A stretch of DNA of 64,000 bases from Vibrio navarrensis (GCF_015767675.1 NZ_CP065218.1:1331397-1395396); one strand, 5' to 3'; positions 1-8,227 are shown, numbered from the stretch's first letter. A program made the numbers and translations. Notes: generated by a model not told the origin, from the sequence alone.

Positions 1-2
1 AT

Positions 3-182
3 GAGAGGCTAATTTCCAACTTTGAATTTCTAACGAGGACATCAACCCCACTTATGATGGAATCGTCAAATTTAAATGTCAAACTGCTAGACATTAATCG
101 TGCACTTACCCCTTTCTTTTCTTCACAATATGTTGATGAACTTCCTGGCTTTGAATCTAAAATTGAGGAAAAAATAGATTAA
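3..182 (+). pseudogene. 5' piece of a chemoreceptor gene, cut by an in-frame TAA (window-truncated)
   Basis: The frame is open from the window edge to a TAA at 180-182. That frame is exactly the one used by the chemoreceptor coding region that resumes at 195 (141 bases after the ATG at 54 = 47 codons). The translation before the stop (…PLMMESSNLNV…FESKIEEKID) and after it ([11 protein letters not shown]…) reads as one continuous helical periplasmic sensor segment. The simplest reading is one MCP gene with a nonsense codon; CAA to TAA or GAA to TAA would explain it. The first transmembrane segment must lie upstream of the window. A sequencing error or a real truncation cannot be separated from here. 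Confidence 0.55.
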
Positions 183-194
183 TATAGAGATCAA

Positions 195-1901
195 TTGAAA
201 AAGGTAGAAACATTATCCTCAGATGATGAACAGTTCAGAGATAGAATAGAAGAAGGTGTTATCTATAGTGATCTATTGATTGACAAACTGCGATCTTTAC
301 TAAGTTCGTTTAAAATATATCTAACAGATAAAAATGATAATATTACTCAACAGATAGATTTCAGAGTTTTTTTGTCAGAACTTTATAACAATTTAAATGA
401 AAGTTATAATTTTTCTTCAAAAAGAAATGTCAAAGAGTCCATTTCTGGCTTACTCCATCAAGTCAGATTCATCTCCAGTGAAGTTGACTACCTTTTCTAC
501 TTACGTGATTCGTTAGAATTCAGTTCAATCGAGCACAGATTAAATAATAGAAAAAGGTTGTTAGCTGAAGCGATTGATAAGCTCAAGTTAGATGAAATTT
601 CACTCTACAGGGATAATGAAAAGCTATTATCAACACTTGAAGAGCAACTTTTTGATGATACTGGTGTTGTCAAAGAGCACATGAGGTTAGTCAGGCAGAG
701 TGAAGATCTATTTGAATCGAGAAATCTGATAGAAGTAATGCTTGATAAGCAAGTTACTATCATCAATTCTCTTTTGGAGTATTCCCAAGATCTTTCACGC
801 GTTCATTATGATAAGTCACTCAGCAGTTATCAATATTCGCTTATTTATATCATACTTATTACCATTTTTTCTGTGGTTATTTCTACTTTAATTGGTGTAA
901 GCATTGCTCGTATGATATCAAAAGCCAGTAAAGCTGTTAACTCAACACTGAGTAACATAGAAGAAAAAGATCTATCAGTTAGAGTAAGTTACTCGCAGAA
1001 CGATGAATTTGGTGCCATATCAAATAAAATTAATTCTGTTATCGATCATCTCGCCATTATGATTGCCCAGATACGAGAATCAGCAAACGATTTGAATCAC
1101 GCATCGGTTGAAAATCAAGACATCAGTAAATCACTTAATTATTCTGTATTGGAACAAACGAAGCAGACTCAAATCGTCGTGGATGTAATGACTGAAATTG
1201 AAAACTCTGTAGAAGAGATTACCACTTTCGCTAGGCAAACTCTGTTAACCGTTCAAGATGCCGTTGAGAGTTCGCATTCTGGTCAGGACACGATGGCGAA
1301 GAATCTCCAATTTTTGCAGGAGTTATCTGAGAATATGCTGTTATTTATCGAGACTATTATTCAACTTGATTCTGAAAGCCGAAATATAGAAACCATTTTG
1401 CACTCGATAACTGGTATCTCAGAACAAACGAACTTGCTTGCACTAAATGCGGCCATTGAAGCAGCTCGTGCTGGTGAACAGGGAAGAGGCTTTTCTGTTG
1501 TTGCGGATGAAGTTCGCTTGTTGGCTTCTCAGTCTGCAGAGTCAGCAAACTACATTCAAAAGATAGTTAGGCAGTTTCAATCTAAATCCCAACAAGCGGT
1601 GGCACTTATTAATCACTCTAATGCTGCAATGGAAAGCTGTAAAAATCAAACCTTAGAGGTAGGGAATGTGTTATCAAAGATCCATCACATGTTGAGTGTT
1701 GTAGAAGCCAATAGCCATCAGGTTGTTATCAAAACCGATGTTCATAATAAGTTGACTTCTCTTGTAGCAAGTAATATTGAAAGTATACAAAGCTTGTCCA
1801 GTAAAAACGCTCAGTTCTCAAGAAAATTGGCTGAATCGGCAGTTAATCTGGAAGCAATGGCTGATGGTCAATCAAAACTAACCTCCAGTTTTTCATTATA
1901 G
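195..1901 (+). CDS. Methyl-accepting chemotaxis protein, C-terminal part after an in-frame stop
   Basis: Chemoreceptor that would signal to CheW/CheA. Visible parts, counted from a TTG at 195: a helical periplasmic remnant (about 1-210), one transmembrane helix (about 214-237), a HAMP linker (to about 290) and a full cytoplasmic signalling domain. Its conserved hairpin tip includes [20 protein letters not shown] near residues 408-427. The TTG start is only the first possible start after the upstream TAA and has no convincing ribosome binding site, so a functional independent start here is doubtful. Without the N-terminal transmembrane helix the protein could not assemble as a normal two-helix receptor. 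The region is more AT-rich than its neighbours, so recent acquisition is possible. The family call is certain; functionality is not. Confidence 0.8.
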   Translation: MKKVETLSSDDEQFRDRIEEGVIYSDLLIDKLRSLLSSFKIYLTDKNDNITQQIDFRVFLSELYNNLNESYNFSSKRNVKESISGLLHQVRFISSEVDYLFYLRDSLEFSSIEHRLNNRKRLLAEAIDKLKLDEISLYRDNEKLLSTLEEQLFDDTGVVKEHMRLVRQSEDLFESRNLIEVMLDKQVTIINSLLEYSQDLSRVHYDKSLSSYQYSLIYIILITIFSVVISTLIGVSIARMISKASKAVNSTLSNIEEKDLSVRVSYSQNDEFGAISNKINSVIDHLAIMIAQIRESANDLNHASVENQDISKSLNYSVLEQTKQTQIVVDVMTEIENSVEEITTFARQTLLTVQDAVESSHSGQDTMAKNLQFLQELSENMLLFIETIIQLDSESRNIETILHSITGISEQTNLLALNAAIEAARAGEQGRGFSVVADEVRLLASQSAESANYIQKIVRQFQSKSQQAVALINHSNAAMESCKNQTLEVGNVLSKIHHMLSVVEANSHQVVIKTDVHNKLTSLVASNIESIQSLSSKNAQFSRKLAESAVNLEAMADGQSKLTSSFSL

Positions 1902-1942
1902 TTTTTCTCTAGCCGTATTTGAGTGAGTTCAAAAGAGAAAAA

Positions 1943-1970
1943 CCTCATACGGCATGGATGCAGTATGAGG
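1943..1970 (-). terminator. Intrinsic terminator of the Fe-complex binding-protein gene
   Basis: An 8-bp stem, CCTCATAC paired with GTATGAGG, is followed on the minus strand by a run of T. It lies just past the stop codon of the minus-strand binding-protein gene. Confidence 0.6.
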
Positions 1971-2020
1971 TGAAAAGAAAATTTTATCCGGAAAGCTTCG
2001 CTTTATCGAGACATGGCAAG

Positions 2021-3106
2021 TTAGCGAAGCTGAGTGACAAAGGTTCCTTCAGGCAAGACGGGAAGATACTTCTGGTAAAACTCGTGATAAGCCCGGCTAG
2101 GATTGAGATCGGCAAACAGCTCTGGATAGAGCGCCTTGGCATAAAATTGAATCATGGCGCCATCCATGATGGTGCGACAGGCACCGTGATAAGCGGCATA
2201 CATGCGGTTGTTTTTCACCGCAGAGAGCGTGGACCAGCCAAGACGTTGTTTGAAGCCTTGCAACGCTGCTTGTGCTTTTTCTTCAGCAACTCCTTGACCA
2301 ATAATCATTGAACTATCAGAGCTTCCAGATTCGTAACCAGTAATGACGATGACGTCTGGGTTGCTGGCAATTATTTGTTCTGGGTTCATTTGGCCCCACC
2401 ATTCAACATAAGGGGTGGCAATGTTGTCTCCCCACGCTGTGGTTGCGATGGCTCCCCACATGTTTTTACCGAATGTATAGCCGATGTCATTGATGCCGCT
2501 AGCGCCGAACTCTGTGTAGATCTTGGGTTTTGGCAGGTTGGCTTTCTCTAGGCGCTCAGTGATCATGGCTGCATTTTGCGCATAGTCTTGAGCAATTTTT
2601 TCGGCTCTCTCTGTTTGCCCAGTAATAACACCAATTAGTTGGGTACTTTTGACATGTCGCTCAATGGTCTGAGCATTATAGTCAACCACAAGCACTGGAA
2701 TCCCCATTTCTTCCAATCGAGTCACTTCGTTAGAGAGTGCCTTATATTGCCAATCAGCGAGCATAATCAAATCAGGGCTTAAACTGATCACTTTTTCTAG
2801 TGAAAAGGCGTTAGTGTCTACTCGGCCAATCTCAGGAATTTTGTCTAAAGAAGGGCGGTGTTTAACGTACATCTCCCAATTTGTTGGCCGAGCTTGCCAA
2901 ATGTACTTTGACATTCCAACGACCTTATCAAATGCCGCTTCTGTACCAATCGCCATGTAATCCTCAGGGTAAAATCCGACGATCACGCGTTGCGCTGGCG
3001 CGTCGAAAGTAACTTCGCGCCCCAGAATATCAGTCACAGTGGTCACAGCAGAGAACGCTGCGGAGCTAAACACAAGCGAAGCGATCATCAATAGTTTTTG
3101 ATGCAT
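2021..3106 (-). CDS. ABC transporter periplasmic binding protein, iron-complex/cobalamin type
   Basis: Class III (BtuF/FhuD-like) periplasmic binding protein that would deliver a ferric chelate, haem-like or corrinoid ligand to the divergent permease/ATPase pair at 3475-5308. The mature protein begins after a signal peptide ending near FSSAAFSA. The N-terminal TDILGREVTFDAPAQRVIV is typical of the family: a strand after the signal peptide leading to the first half of the clam-shell. The two lobes are joined by a long helix around residues 155-190. I start at the ATG at 3106 because AGGA lies 6 bases upstream; an in-frame TTG six bases earlier is poorer. The divergent layout around a Fur-like site suggests an iron substrate. 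The actual ligand cannot be read from the sequence. Confidence 0.85.
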   Translation of the reverse strand: MHQKLLMIASLVFSSAAFSAVTTVTDILGREVTFDAPAQRVIVGFYPEDYMAIGTEAAFDKVVGMSKYIWQARPTNWEMYVKHRPSLDKIPEIGRVDTNAFSLEKVISLSPDLIMLADWQYKALSNEVTRLEEMGIPVLVVDYNAQTIERHVKSTQLIGVITGQTERAEKIAQDYAQNAAMITERLEKANLPKPKIYTEFGASGINDIGYTFGKNMWGAIATTAWGDNIATPYVEWWGQMNPEQIIASNPDVIVITGYESGSSDSSMIIGQGVAEEKAQAALQGFKQRLGWSTLSAVKNNRMYAAYHGACRTIMDGAMIQFYAKALYPELFADLNPSRAYHEFYQKYLPVLPEGTFVTQLR

Positions 3107-3189
3107 ATACAATCCTATTCATTTATGAGTTCGTTTTTTTTAAGAGACCTGTGGTGAAGGCTTGGCATTATAAGAATACGTGCAATTAA

Positions 3190-3208
3190 TATGCAAACTA
3201 TTCTCATT
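3190..3208. promoter_or_regulatory. Candidate Fur box between divergent Fe-complex transport genes
   Basis: Matches AATGATAATNATTATCATT at 13 of 18 informative positions, the right half (ATTCTCATT) best. It lies between divergent binding-protein and permease genes, where a shared iron-repressed promoter region is expected. The match is moderate and the region is AT-rich. Confidence 0.4.
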
Positions 3209-3311
3209 TTGATTCACGTTTTTAATGATTATTGATAAACCTGATGTTACAATTTTCGGGGTACAGATAAGTTTGATTGGATGTTTTTCAAAACAATAGG
3301 TTATTGAATAA

Positions 3312-3437
3312 ATGGTAAGTGAAAGTAAAAGCCTTAATCGCTTTTTTCGCCATCAACTCGGCATCCGTTCAGCCCTAATGGCCGATTGGGGCGTGAAAAA
3401 TGAGCTACGTGAAAGTGTTTTGAGCCGCTTCTTTTGA
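3312..3437 (+). CDS. Possible 41-aa small ORF upstream of the permease
   Basis: ATG…TGA frame of 41 residues (MVSESKSLNRFF…RESVLSRFF), basic and aromatic, without a signal peptide or membrane segment. It has no clear ribosome binding site. It sits on the same strand as and 37 bases before the permease gene, so it could be a leader peptide, a remnant of a lost gene, or chance. I do not recognise it. Confidence 0.2.
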   Translation: MVSESKSLNRFFRHQLGIRSALMADWGVKNELRESVLSRFF

Positions 3438-3474
3438 GTAAAGCGCGGTTTGTTTTGATTGGTAGGTTGTAAAC

Positions 3475-4527
3475 ATGTCTTTAGAAATGGTCCAGCAAAT
3501 CGTACTGGCACAACGTAATAGCGAGCGCCGTCGTAGCGTCATGCTGATCGTCTTTGGTCTCTTGCTGTTGAGCTCTTTTGTGCTTGATTTGATGACAGGC
3601 CCTTCGCTTATTGATGTCACTTCAGTGTTACATACGCTTTTTGAGTGGGTTGGGCTGCCATTCCAAGTCGAACCTTCTACGCAAGTTATTGTAAAAAACT
3701 TGCGTTTGCCCATCGCCCTAATGGCCATTTTTGTTGGTGGTTCGCTTGGTGTGGGTGGGGCAGAGATGCAAACGCTGCTGAACAACTCCATGGCTAGCCC
3801 CTATACCTTAGGGATGGCCGCAGCCGCTGGTTTTGGAGCGGCATTAGTGCTCTATTTGGGGTCATTAGGCATCGATAGCCATTTTGCGGTGCCGCTTGGG
3901 GCTTTTATTTTTTGTATGATTTCGGCTTGTTTTCTTTTTGCTTTAGCCTCGGTTCGCCATGTAGGGACTGGGCAGTTGATATTAGCGGGAATAGCTTTAC
4001 TGTTTTTATTTCAGTCATTGCTTTCGTTGGTACAGTTCATCTCCTCGCCAGAGTTAAGTCAGCAAATTTTATTTTGGCTATTTGGCAGCTTATCCAAAGC
4101 AACTTGGCAAAATTTGACCATCACGGCTTTGGTCGTCAGCATAAGCTTTTTAATATTGCTAAAGGATGCATGGAAGTTGACGGCGCTTCGTTTAGGTGAA
4201 GAACGAGCCAAAAGTTTAGGCGTGAATATCACTCACTTACGCCTAAAAACGCTGTTCATCGTCGCTGTCATGACCGCTACTGTAACGAGTTTTGTTGGTA
4301 TTATTGGCTTTGTTGGAATTGTTGCTCCGAATATCGCCAAAATATTGGTTGGAGAGGACCAACGTTTCTATCTGCCGCTCTCCTTTCTCGTGGGTGCGTT
4401 TCTACTCTCAAGCGCGTCGGTATTGTCCAAAGTCATCGTCCCGGGTGCACTTTTTCCGATCGGCATAGTTACGGCGATTATTGGTGTTCCTTTCTTTTTC
4501 TGGTTGATCATTGGGAGGCAGCGCTAA
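3475..4527 (+). CDS. FecCD/BtuC-family ABC permease for an iron complex
   Basis: Inner-membrane permease of about 350 residues with 9-10 predicted helices, the usual size of the FecCD/BtuC family, which works as a homodimer in vitamin B12/ferric-siderophore importers. Family marks include the early LRLPIALMAIFVGGSLGVGGAEMQTLLNNSMASP segment, here positioned about residues 75-110, and the coupling-helix region LGVNITHLRLKTLF near 240. A late GFVGIVAPNIAK segment is also typical. Translation starts at the ATG at 3475, with AGG about 8 bases upstream. Only one base separates its stop from the ATPase start, so the two are co-expressed. A single permease gene implies a homodimer. Confidence 0.9.
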   Translation: MSLEMVQQIVLAQRNSERRRSVMLIVFGLLLLSSFVLDLMTGPSLIDVTSVLHTLFEWVGLPFQVEPSTQVIVKNLRLPIALMAIFVGGSLGVGGAEMQTLLNNSMASPYTLGMAAAAGFGAALVLYLGSLGIDSHFAVPLGAFIFCMISACFLFALASVRHVGTGQLILAGIALLFLFQSLLSLVQFISSPELSQQILFWLFGSLSKATWQNLTITALVVSISFLILLKDAWKLTALRLGEERAKSLGVNITHLRLKTLFIVAVMTATVTSFVGIIGFVGIVAPNIAKILVGEDQRFYLPLSFLVGAFLLSSASVLSKVIVPGALFPIGIVTAIIGVPFFFWLIIGRQR

Positions 4528-4528
4528 G

Positions 4529-5308
4529 ATGATTGAAGTCAAGAATCTCCACGTGCGCTTTGGCGAGTTAACGTTAGCAAAAGAAGTCAGTTTCACTCTC
4601 AAACCGGGTCAAGTGACGGCGATACTCGGCCCGAACGGAACGGGAAAAAGTACCTTGCTAAAAACACTCTTTGGTGATGTCAACGTAGAGCAAGGCGAAA
4701 TCCTCTTTAACCAGCATTCGTTATGCAAGAAGCAACTTAGCAGTTGGCGCGCTCGATTTGGTTACATGCCACAAGACATTCATCTGGATGTCAATTTGAC
4801 GGTCATTGAAGTGATCTTGTTAGGACGTCTTGATGCGTTAAGCATGCGTATTGATGATGCCATGCTTCATGATGGCATTGCCATTTTGGGCAGTTTGGGC
4901 ATTGAGCATTTAGCTCACCGTGATGTAAGAACCTTGAGTGGAGGACAGTGTCAGATGGTGCTGTTTGCCCAGGCGTTAATGCGTCAGCCCGAAATTGTTA
5001 TGCTCGATGAACCTGTTAGCGCTTTAGACCTGCATCACCAGCATGTTTTACTTCAACATTTGGTCAAGCAGACAAAACTAAAAAACTACATCAGTATCAT
5101 GGTATTACATGATTTAAACTTGGCTGCACAGTATGCAGACAACTTATTGGTGATGAAGCAAGGTGAGTTGGTCGCTCAAGGCCACCCGAGCAAGCTGTTA
5201 ACATCTGAACTTATCCATCAGTTGTATCAGGTTGAATCGGATGTTCTCTTTGATGAACAAGGTGTTCCATTTATCCGCACACGGCGACCAGCCGAGACTG
5301 CACATTGA
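4529..5308 (+). CDS. ABC ATPase for the iron-complex importer
   Basis: Cytoplasmic ATPase of 259 residues that powers the permease encoded one base upstream. It shows Walker A GPNGTGKST (about residue 34), Q-loop YMPQD, ABC signature LSGGQCQMV, Walker B IVMLDEPVSALD and the switch histidine in VLHDLN. The size and the DLHHQHVLLQHLV segment after Walker B fit the FecE/BtuD/FhuC group. The ATG at 4529 is chosen over an upstream in-frame start because GGGAGG lies about 10 bases before it and the protein then begins with the usual MIEVKNLHVRF strand. Signature GGQCQ instead of GGQRQ is a small oddity. Confidence 0.9.
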   Translation: MIEVKNLHVRFGELTLAKEVSFTLKPGQVTAILGPNGTGKSTLLKTLFGDVNVEQGEILFNQHSLCKKQLSSWRARFGYMPQDIHLDVNLTVIEVILLGRLDALSMRIDDAMLHDGIAILGSLGIEHLAHRDVRTLSGGQCQMVLFAQALMRQPEIVMLDEPVSALDLHHQHVLLQHLVKQTKLKNYISIMVLHDLNLAAQYADNLLVMKQGELVAQGHPSKLLTSELIHQLYQVESDVLFDEQGVPFIRTRRPAETAH

Positions 5309-5354
5309 CGGTGACTGAGCGCTCAGTGCCGAGATGGTGCTGAGCGCGATAATC

Positions 5355-5615
5355 TTAGAGCACACAATACTTGGCGTAAGAGGTCGCTTCTTTCGCTGTC
5401 CAGTCACCTTTGGATTTTTCATCCATATCTTCGCACCAACTTTGGCTGCCAACTTCATTGTTGAGTAAGCAGTGCTTGGCGAAATCCAATGTGTTTTGCG
5501 TATTCCACTCGCTTTTGGGTTTTTCGCGCATCTCATCACACCAACTTTTGCTACCAACTTCCGTACAGGCAGAAAGGGTTAGTAGACTTAAAAGGGCCAG
5601 TAGTGTTGTTTTCAT
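5355..5615 (-). CDS. Small lipoprotein with two DUF3012 repeats
   Basis: An 86-residue precursor with a lipoprotein signal (LLTLSAC, cysteine near residue 17). The mature part is a tandem duplication: EVGSKSWCDEMREKPKSEWN…AKHCL followed by EVGSQSWCEDMDEKSKGDWT…AKYCVL. Each copy has two cysteines, which suggests one disulfide per repeat. This pattern matches the DUF3012 family, in which a single copy per protein is usual, so this is an internally duplicated form. A good ribosome binding site (GAGGAAG) precedes the ATG. Function is unknown; an outer-membrane or periplasmic location is inferred from the lipobox. Confidence 0.8.
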   Translation of the reverse strand: MKTTLLALLSLLTLSACTEVGSKSWCDEMREKPKSEWNTQNTLDFAKHCLLNNEVGSQSWCEDMDEKSKGDWTAKEATSYAKYCVL

Positions 5616-5724
5616 TGCTTCCTCTTATGGAGTTCATATTTACCGACGCTACTATACCGAATGCTTTGAGAACTGTGTTAAATCAACGCGAAAAGATCCG
5701 TTGCTCTGCTTGAGCGAGAGGCAT

Positions 5725-5752
5725 AAAAAAGCCAGCCGTGCTACCAGCTGGC
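5725..5752 (-). terminator. Intrinsic terminator downstream of the GST/reductase operon
   Basis: GCCAGC and GCTGGC pair across a 10-base loop, and the minus strand then runs into six T. It lies about 60 bases after the GST stop codon, beyond the short tandem repeats. Confidence 0.7.
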
Positions 5753-5760
5753 AAAGGCAG

Positions 5761-5816
5761 TATATGTTTAGCTACTGAGTATATGTTTAGCTACTGAGTA
5801 TGTGTTTAGCTACTGG
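5761..5816. repeat. Three tandem copies of a 19-bp unit
   Basis: Unit TATATGTTTAGCTACTGAG occurs at 5761-5779 and 5780-5798, followed by a degenerate third copy at 5799-5816. The third copy contains the stop codon of the GST gene (CTA at 5810-5812 on the plus strand). Each unit carries an in-phase TAG equivalent on the minus strand, which looks like repeated duplication of the gene's 3' end. Confidence 0.85.
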
Positions 5817-6427
5817 TATTGCAGCTCAAGCGCTTGCGCTTTTTGAAAGCAAGGATGGGCGGCGAGCGTTTCGCCGTAGCGCGCCAGATTCGAGTAGTGT
5901 GCCAGCAAACCAAACTGTGCGGTGATCTCAACAATGAACGACATCATGATGTCAGCGCCAGTCAGCTTATCGGCCACAAGGTAGGTTTTGCCTTGGAGGC
6001 TTTGCTCTACGTAGCTCAATATCTTGCTGATTTCACTGTCTGCATACGGTGCTAAGAACTTAGTTTCTGCCCCGTCTTTGAGGAGAAACACTTTCAGTAG
6101 CAAGGGCAACATACCGGAGCTTTCGGCAAAGTGTAACCATTGCAGGTACTCGATGTACTCCTTGCTCTCTTTGGCTGGTGCTAAACGCTCGGCGGCGTAT
6201 TTACCAATCAGATATTCCGTGATGGCGCCGGACTCGGCGATCGCTTGACCATCCTCTTCAAGCACCGGCGATTTACCCAGTGGGTGGATCGCTTTAAGCT
6301 CGGGTGGCGCTAAAAAAGTGACACTATCACGTTGATACGGGACGATTTGATACTCAACGCCCAGCTCTTCCAGCAGCCAAATAATGCGTTTAGAGCGGGA
6401 TTTATTCAGGTGATGTAAGGTGATCAT
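5810..6427 (-). CDS. Glutathione S-transferase family protein
   Basis: About 205 residues with the two-domain GST layout. The thioredoxin-like N-terminal domain begins MITLHHLNKSRSKRIIWLLEELG, in which serine and arginine residues after the first strand take the glutathione-activating position. It continues with HPLGKSPVLEEDGQAIAESGAI, which supplies the cis-proline and the ESGAI glutathione-binding turn. The C-terminal helical domain includes the ADIMMSFIVE capping motif. I prefer the second of two adjacent ATGs (6427), which sits 6 bases from AGGAG. The gene lies 6-9 bases after the reductase stop, so both form one operon under the TetR repressor. Likely role: detoxifying electrophiles. Confidence 0.88.
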   Translation of the reverse strand: MITLHHLNKSRSKRIIWLLEELGVEYQIVPYQRDSVTFLAPPELKAIHPLGKSPVLEEDGQAIAESGAITEYLIGKYAAERLAPAKESKEYIEYLQWLHFAESSGMLPLLLKVFLLKDGAETKFLAPYADSEISKILSYVEQSLQGKTYLVADKLTGADIMMSFIVEITAQFGLLAHYSNLARYGETLAAHPCFQKAQALELQYQ

Positions 6428-6436
6428 CATCGTCTC

Positions 6437-7468
6437 CTAGCGTGGTTGATTGGTTTGCACAACCAGCTTGCCGAAGTTCTTTCCTTCAAGCAGGCCAATA
6501 AAGGCGTCGGCGGCATTTTCTAAACCTTGCACTAAATGCTCACGATAATGAATCTTACCTTCGGCCAACCACTGTGACATATCCGCGGCAAATTCGCCGT
6601 AGCGATGGGCGTAATCATCAAAAATAATAAAGCCTTGCATCTTGATGCGCTTGATCAGCAGTTGCGCCATCAACATCGACATGCGATCCGGGCCTTCAGG
6701 CAGTGAGGTTGCATTGTATTGTGAAATGAGTCCACAAAGAGGCACGCGCGCACCGCTATTGAGCAGCGGCAAGACGGCATCAAACACTTTACCGCCGACA
6801 TTTTCAAAATAGATATCAATGCCTTTATCACACACGCGAGCGAGCTGCTCGGCAAAATCTGCGGCTTTGTGGTCCAAACAGTCGTCAAACCCTAAGGTCT
6901 GTTTGGCAAACTGGCATTTCTCCTCGCCGCCAGCAATACCAATCACGCGGCAGCCTTTGAGTTTGCCAATCTGCCCAACCATAGAGCCAACCGCGCCTGT
7001 TGCAGCTGCCACCACTAGTGTGTCGCCCGCTTTGGGCTGACCGATGTCCAATAAACCCATGTAGGCAGTAAAGCCGGGCATACCCATGACGCCCAGCGCG
7101 TAAGAGGGATGGGCTGGTGTTTTGCCGAGTTTAATCAAGCCTTCACCGTTGGAAAGGGCGTAATCTTGCCAACCGGTGTACGCCAACACCCATTCACCCA
7201 CTTCGAATTCGGCATGCTGTGAGGCCTCGACTTGGCAGACGGTACCGCCGACCATCACTTGATCAATCGCCACTGGCTCGGCGTACGACTTAGCGTCGCT
7301 CATGCGGCCGCGCATGTAAGGATCGAGTGACAGATACACCGATCGAAGTAAGATTTCTCCGGCCGCAGGCGAGGGGATATTGCTTTCAACTAAGCGAAAG
7401 TTTTCCGCGTTCGGTGCGCCCACTGGGCGTGAAGCGAGGACGATTTGACGATTTGTAGAGAGAGCCAT
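6437..7468 (-). CDS. NADP-dependent MDR-family oxidoreductase (CurA/prostaglandin reductase-like)
   Basis: A 343-residue zinc-free medium-chain dehydrogenase/reductase. The nucleotide-binding site is VVAAATGAVGSMVGQIGKLKGCRVIGIAGG, here in the middle of the protein (about residues 150-180). SLDPYMRGRM near residue 50 and FENVGG near 235 are hallmarks of the leukotriene B4 12-dehydrogenase/CurA group, which reduces carbon-carbon double bonds of enones and quinone-like substrates with NADPH. Start at the ATG 7468, preceded by AAGGAAAAG; a longer frame upstream would run through the operator. First gene of a two-gene operon with the GST, controlled by the divergent-style operator at 7488-7505. 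Confidence 0.88.
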   Translation of the reverse strand: MALSTNRQIVLASRPVGAPNAENFRLVESNIPSPAAGEILLRSVYLSLDPYMRGRMSDAKSYAEPVAIDQVMVGGTVCQVEASQHAEFEVGEWVLAYTGWQDYALSNGEGLIKLGKTPAHPSYALGVMGMPGFTAYMGLLDIGQPKAGDTLVVAAATGAVGSMVGQIGKLKGCRVIGIAGGEEKCQFAKQTLGFDDCLDHKAADFAEQLARVCDKGIDIYFENVGGKVFDAVLPLLNSGARVPLCGLISQYNATSLPEGPDRMSMLMAQLLIKRIKMQGFIIFDDYAHRYGEFAADMSQWLAEGKIHYREHLVQGLENAADAFIGLLEGKNFGKLVVQTNQPR

Positions 7469-7487
7469 GTCTTTTCCTTTTCTTTTA

Positions 7488-7505
7488 TTAGACCAGTCGT
7501 CTAGT
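7488..7505. promoter_or_regulatory. TetR-type operator upstream of the reductase/GST operon
   Basis: TTAGACCAGTCGTCTAGT contains the inverted repeat TAGAC-N5-GTCTA. An identical 18-base copy occurs at 8166-8183 upstream of the tetR gene. Two identical sites next to a TetR gene and its neighbour are strong evidence for autoregulation plus operon repression. Confidence 0.75.
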
Positions 7506-7514
7506 GTTGGTTGC

Positions 7515-7541
7515 AAAAAATCCCGTCCACAGTGGGACGGG
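7515..7541 (-). terminator. Intrinsic terminator of the tetR gene
   Basis: CCCGTCC pairs with GGACGGG and is followed by a T run on the minus strand, directly after the TetR stop codon and before the reductase operator. Confidence 0.75.
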
Positions 7542-7554
7542 TTAAATGAATTGG

Positions 7555-8145
7555 TTACGCCTGACGGCGCAGTATCTGTTTGGTGGAGGCCAAACAGTGT
7601 TCTAAATGGTGTTGGTCTTGCATTAATTTATTGAGCAAGCTTGCTCCAAGCCATTGCTGATAGAGCTGCTGCGCGGTGGCTGCGGCATCCGCAACCTCAA
7701 TGGAGCCATCCTCGATACCACGCTGAATGGCCTCGGCCAAGGTGGCGATCACACGCTGTGCGCCAACAGACAATGCATGGCGCATGCTGTCTGAGAGATC
7801 AGACACTTCACCACTGAGTTTTACCACCAGACAACGGTTGGCGTTGCAAACTCCTTCTTCAACCGTTAACCAGCGAGAAAAGTAATCAAGCAAACTCTGG
7901 TAGCCTGATTGTGCGCGGTTGCCGACAATCGCTTCTAACTGTGCAAGATAATGTTGGAAGTAGCTTTCAATTAGAGCCTGACCAAACTGTTCTTTCGATT
8001 TGAAATAGTGATAAAACGAGCCTTTGGGTACGCCCGCTTCTTTGAGCAACAGGGAAAGGCCAACGGCGGTGAAGCCTTGGTTAACGACGAGTTGATAGCC
8101 AATATTGAGGATCTGCTGGCGAGTATCGGAAGTTTTGCTGTTCAT
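7555..8145 (-). CDS. TetR/AcrR-family repressor of the reductase/GST operon
   Basis: A 196-residue regulator. The N-terminal TetR helix-turn-helix is clear: RQQILNIGYQLVVNQGFTAVGLSLLLKEAGVPKGSFYHYFKSKEQFGQAL, with the GSFYHYFKSKE recognition segment near residue 45. The C-terminal domain (about 80-190) is helical and contains two cysteines (VCNANRCLVV) that might sense electrophiles; that is an inference. The ATG at 8145 is taken as start because the residues before it are an extension from a GTG. The same operator sequence occurs before this gene and before the reductase/GST operon, so it likely represses both and is released by a reactive compound those enzymes remove. Confidence 0.85.
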   Translation of the reverse strand: MNSKTSDTRQQILNIGYQLVVNQGFTAVGLSLLLKEAGVPKGSFYHYFKSKEQFGQALIESYFQHYLAQLEAIVGNRAQSGYQSLLDYFSRWLTVEEGVCNANRCLVVKLSGEVSDLSDSMRHALSVGAQRVIATLAEAIQRGIEDGSIEVADAAATAQQLYQQWLGASLLNKLMQDQHHLEHCLASTKQILRRQA

Positions 8146-8165
8146 GTTGTGCACTATAGATGAAA

Positions 8166-8183
8166 TTAGACCAGTCGTCTAGT
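8166..8183. promoter_or_regulatory. TetR-type operator upstream of tetR (autoregulation)
   Basis: Exact second copy of TTAGACCAGTCGTCTAGT, 20 bases upstream of the tetR start. Confidence 0.75.
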
Positions 8184-8227
8184 TTTGTATTTAAACAAAG
8201 TTGGCCAAAGCCACAAGCAAAAACAAA

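Noticed and set aside
61..182. Independent small gene starting at ATG 54
   Set aside because: The frame continues in phase into the chemoreceptor and reads as part of its sensor domain, so it is better explained as the interrupted receptor.
1919..2311. 130-codon plus-strand frame after the chemoreceptor
   Set aside because: Almost entirely antisense to the binding-protein gene, whose family match is clear.
5410..5778. 122-codon plus-strand frame antisense to the DUF3012 lipoprotein
   Set aside because: The minus-strand product has a signal peptide, lipobox and repeated cysteine motifs; the opposite frame has none.
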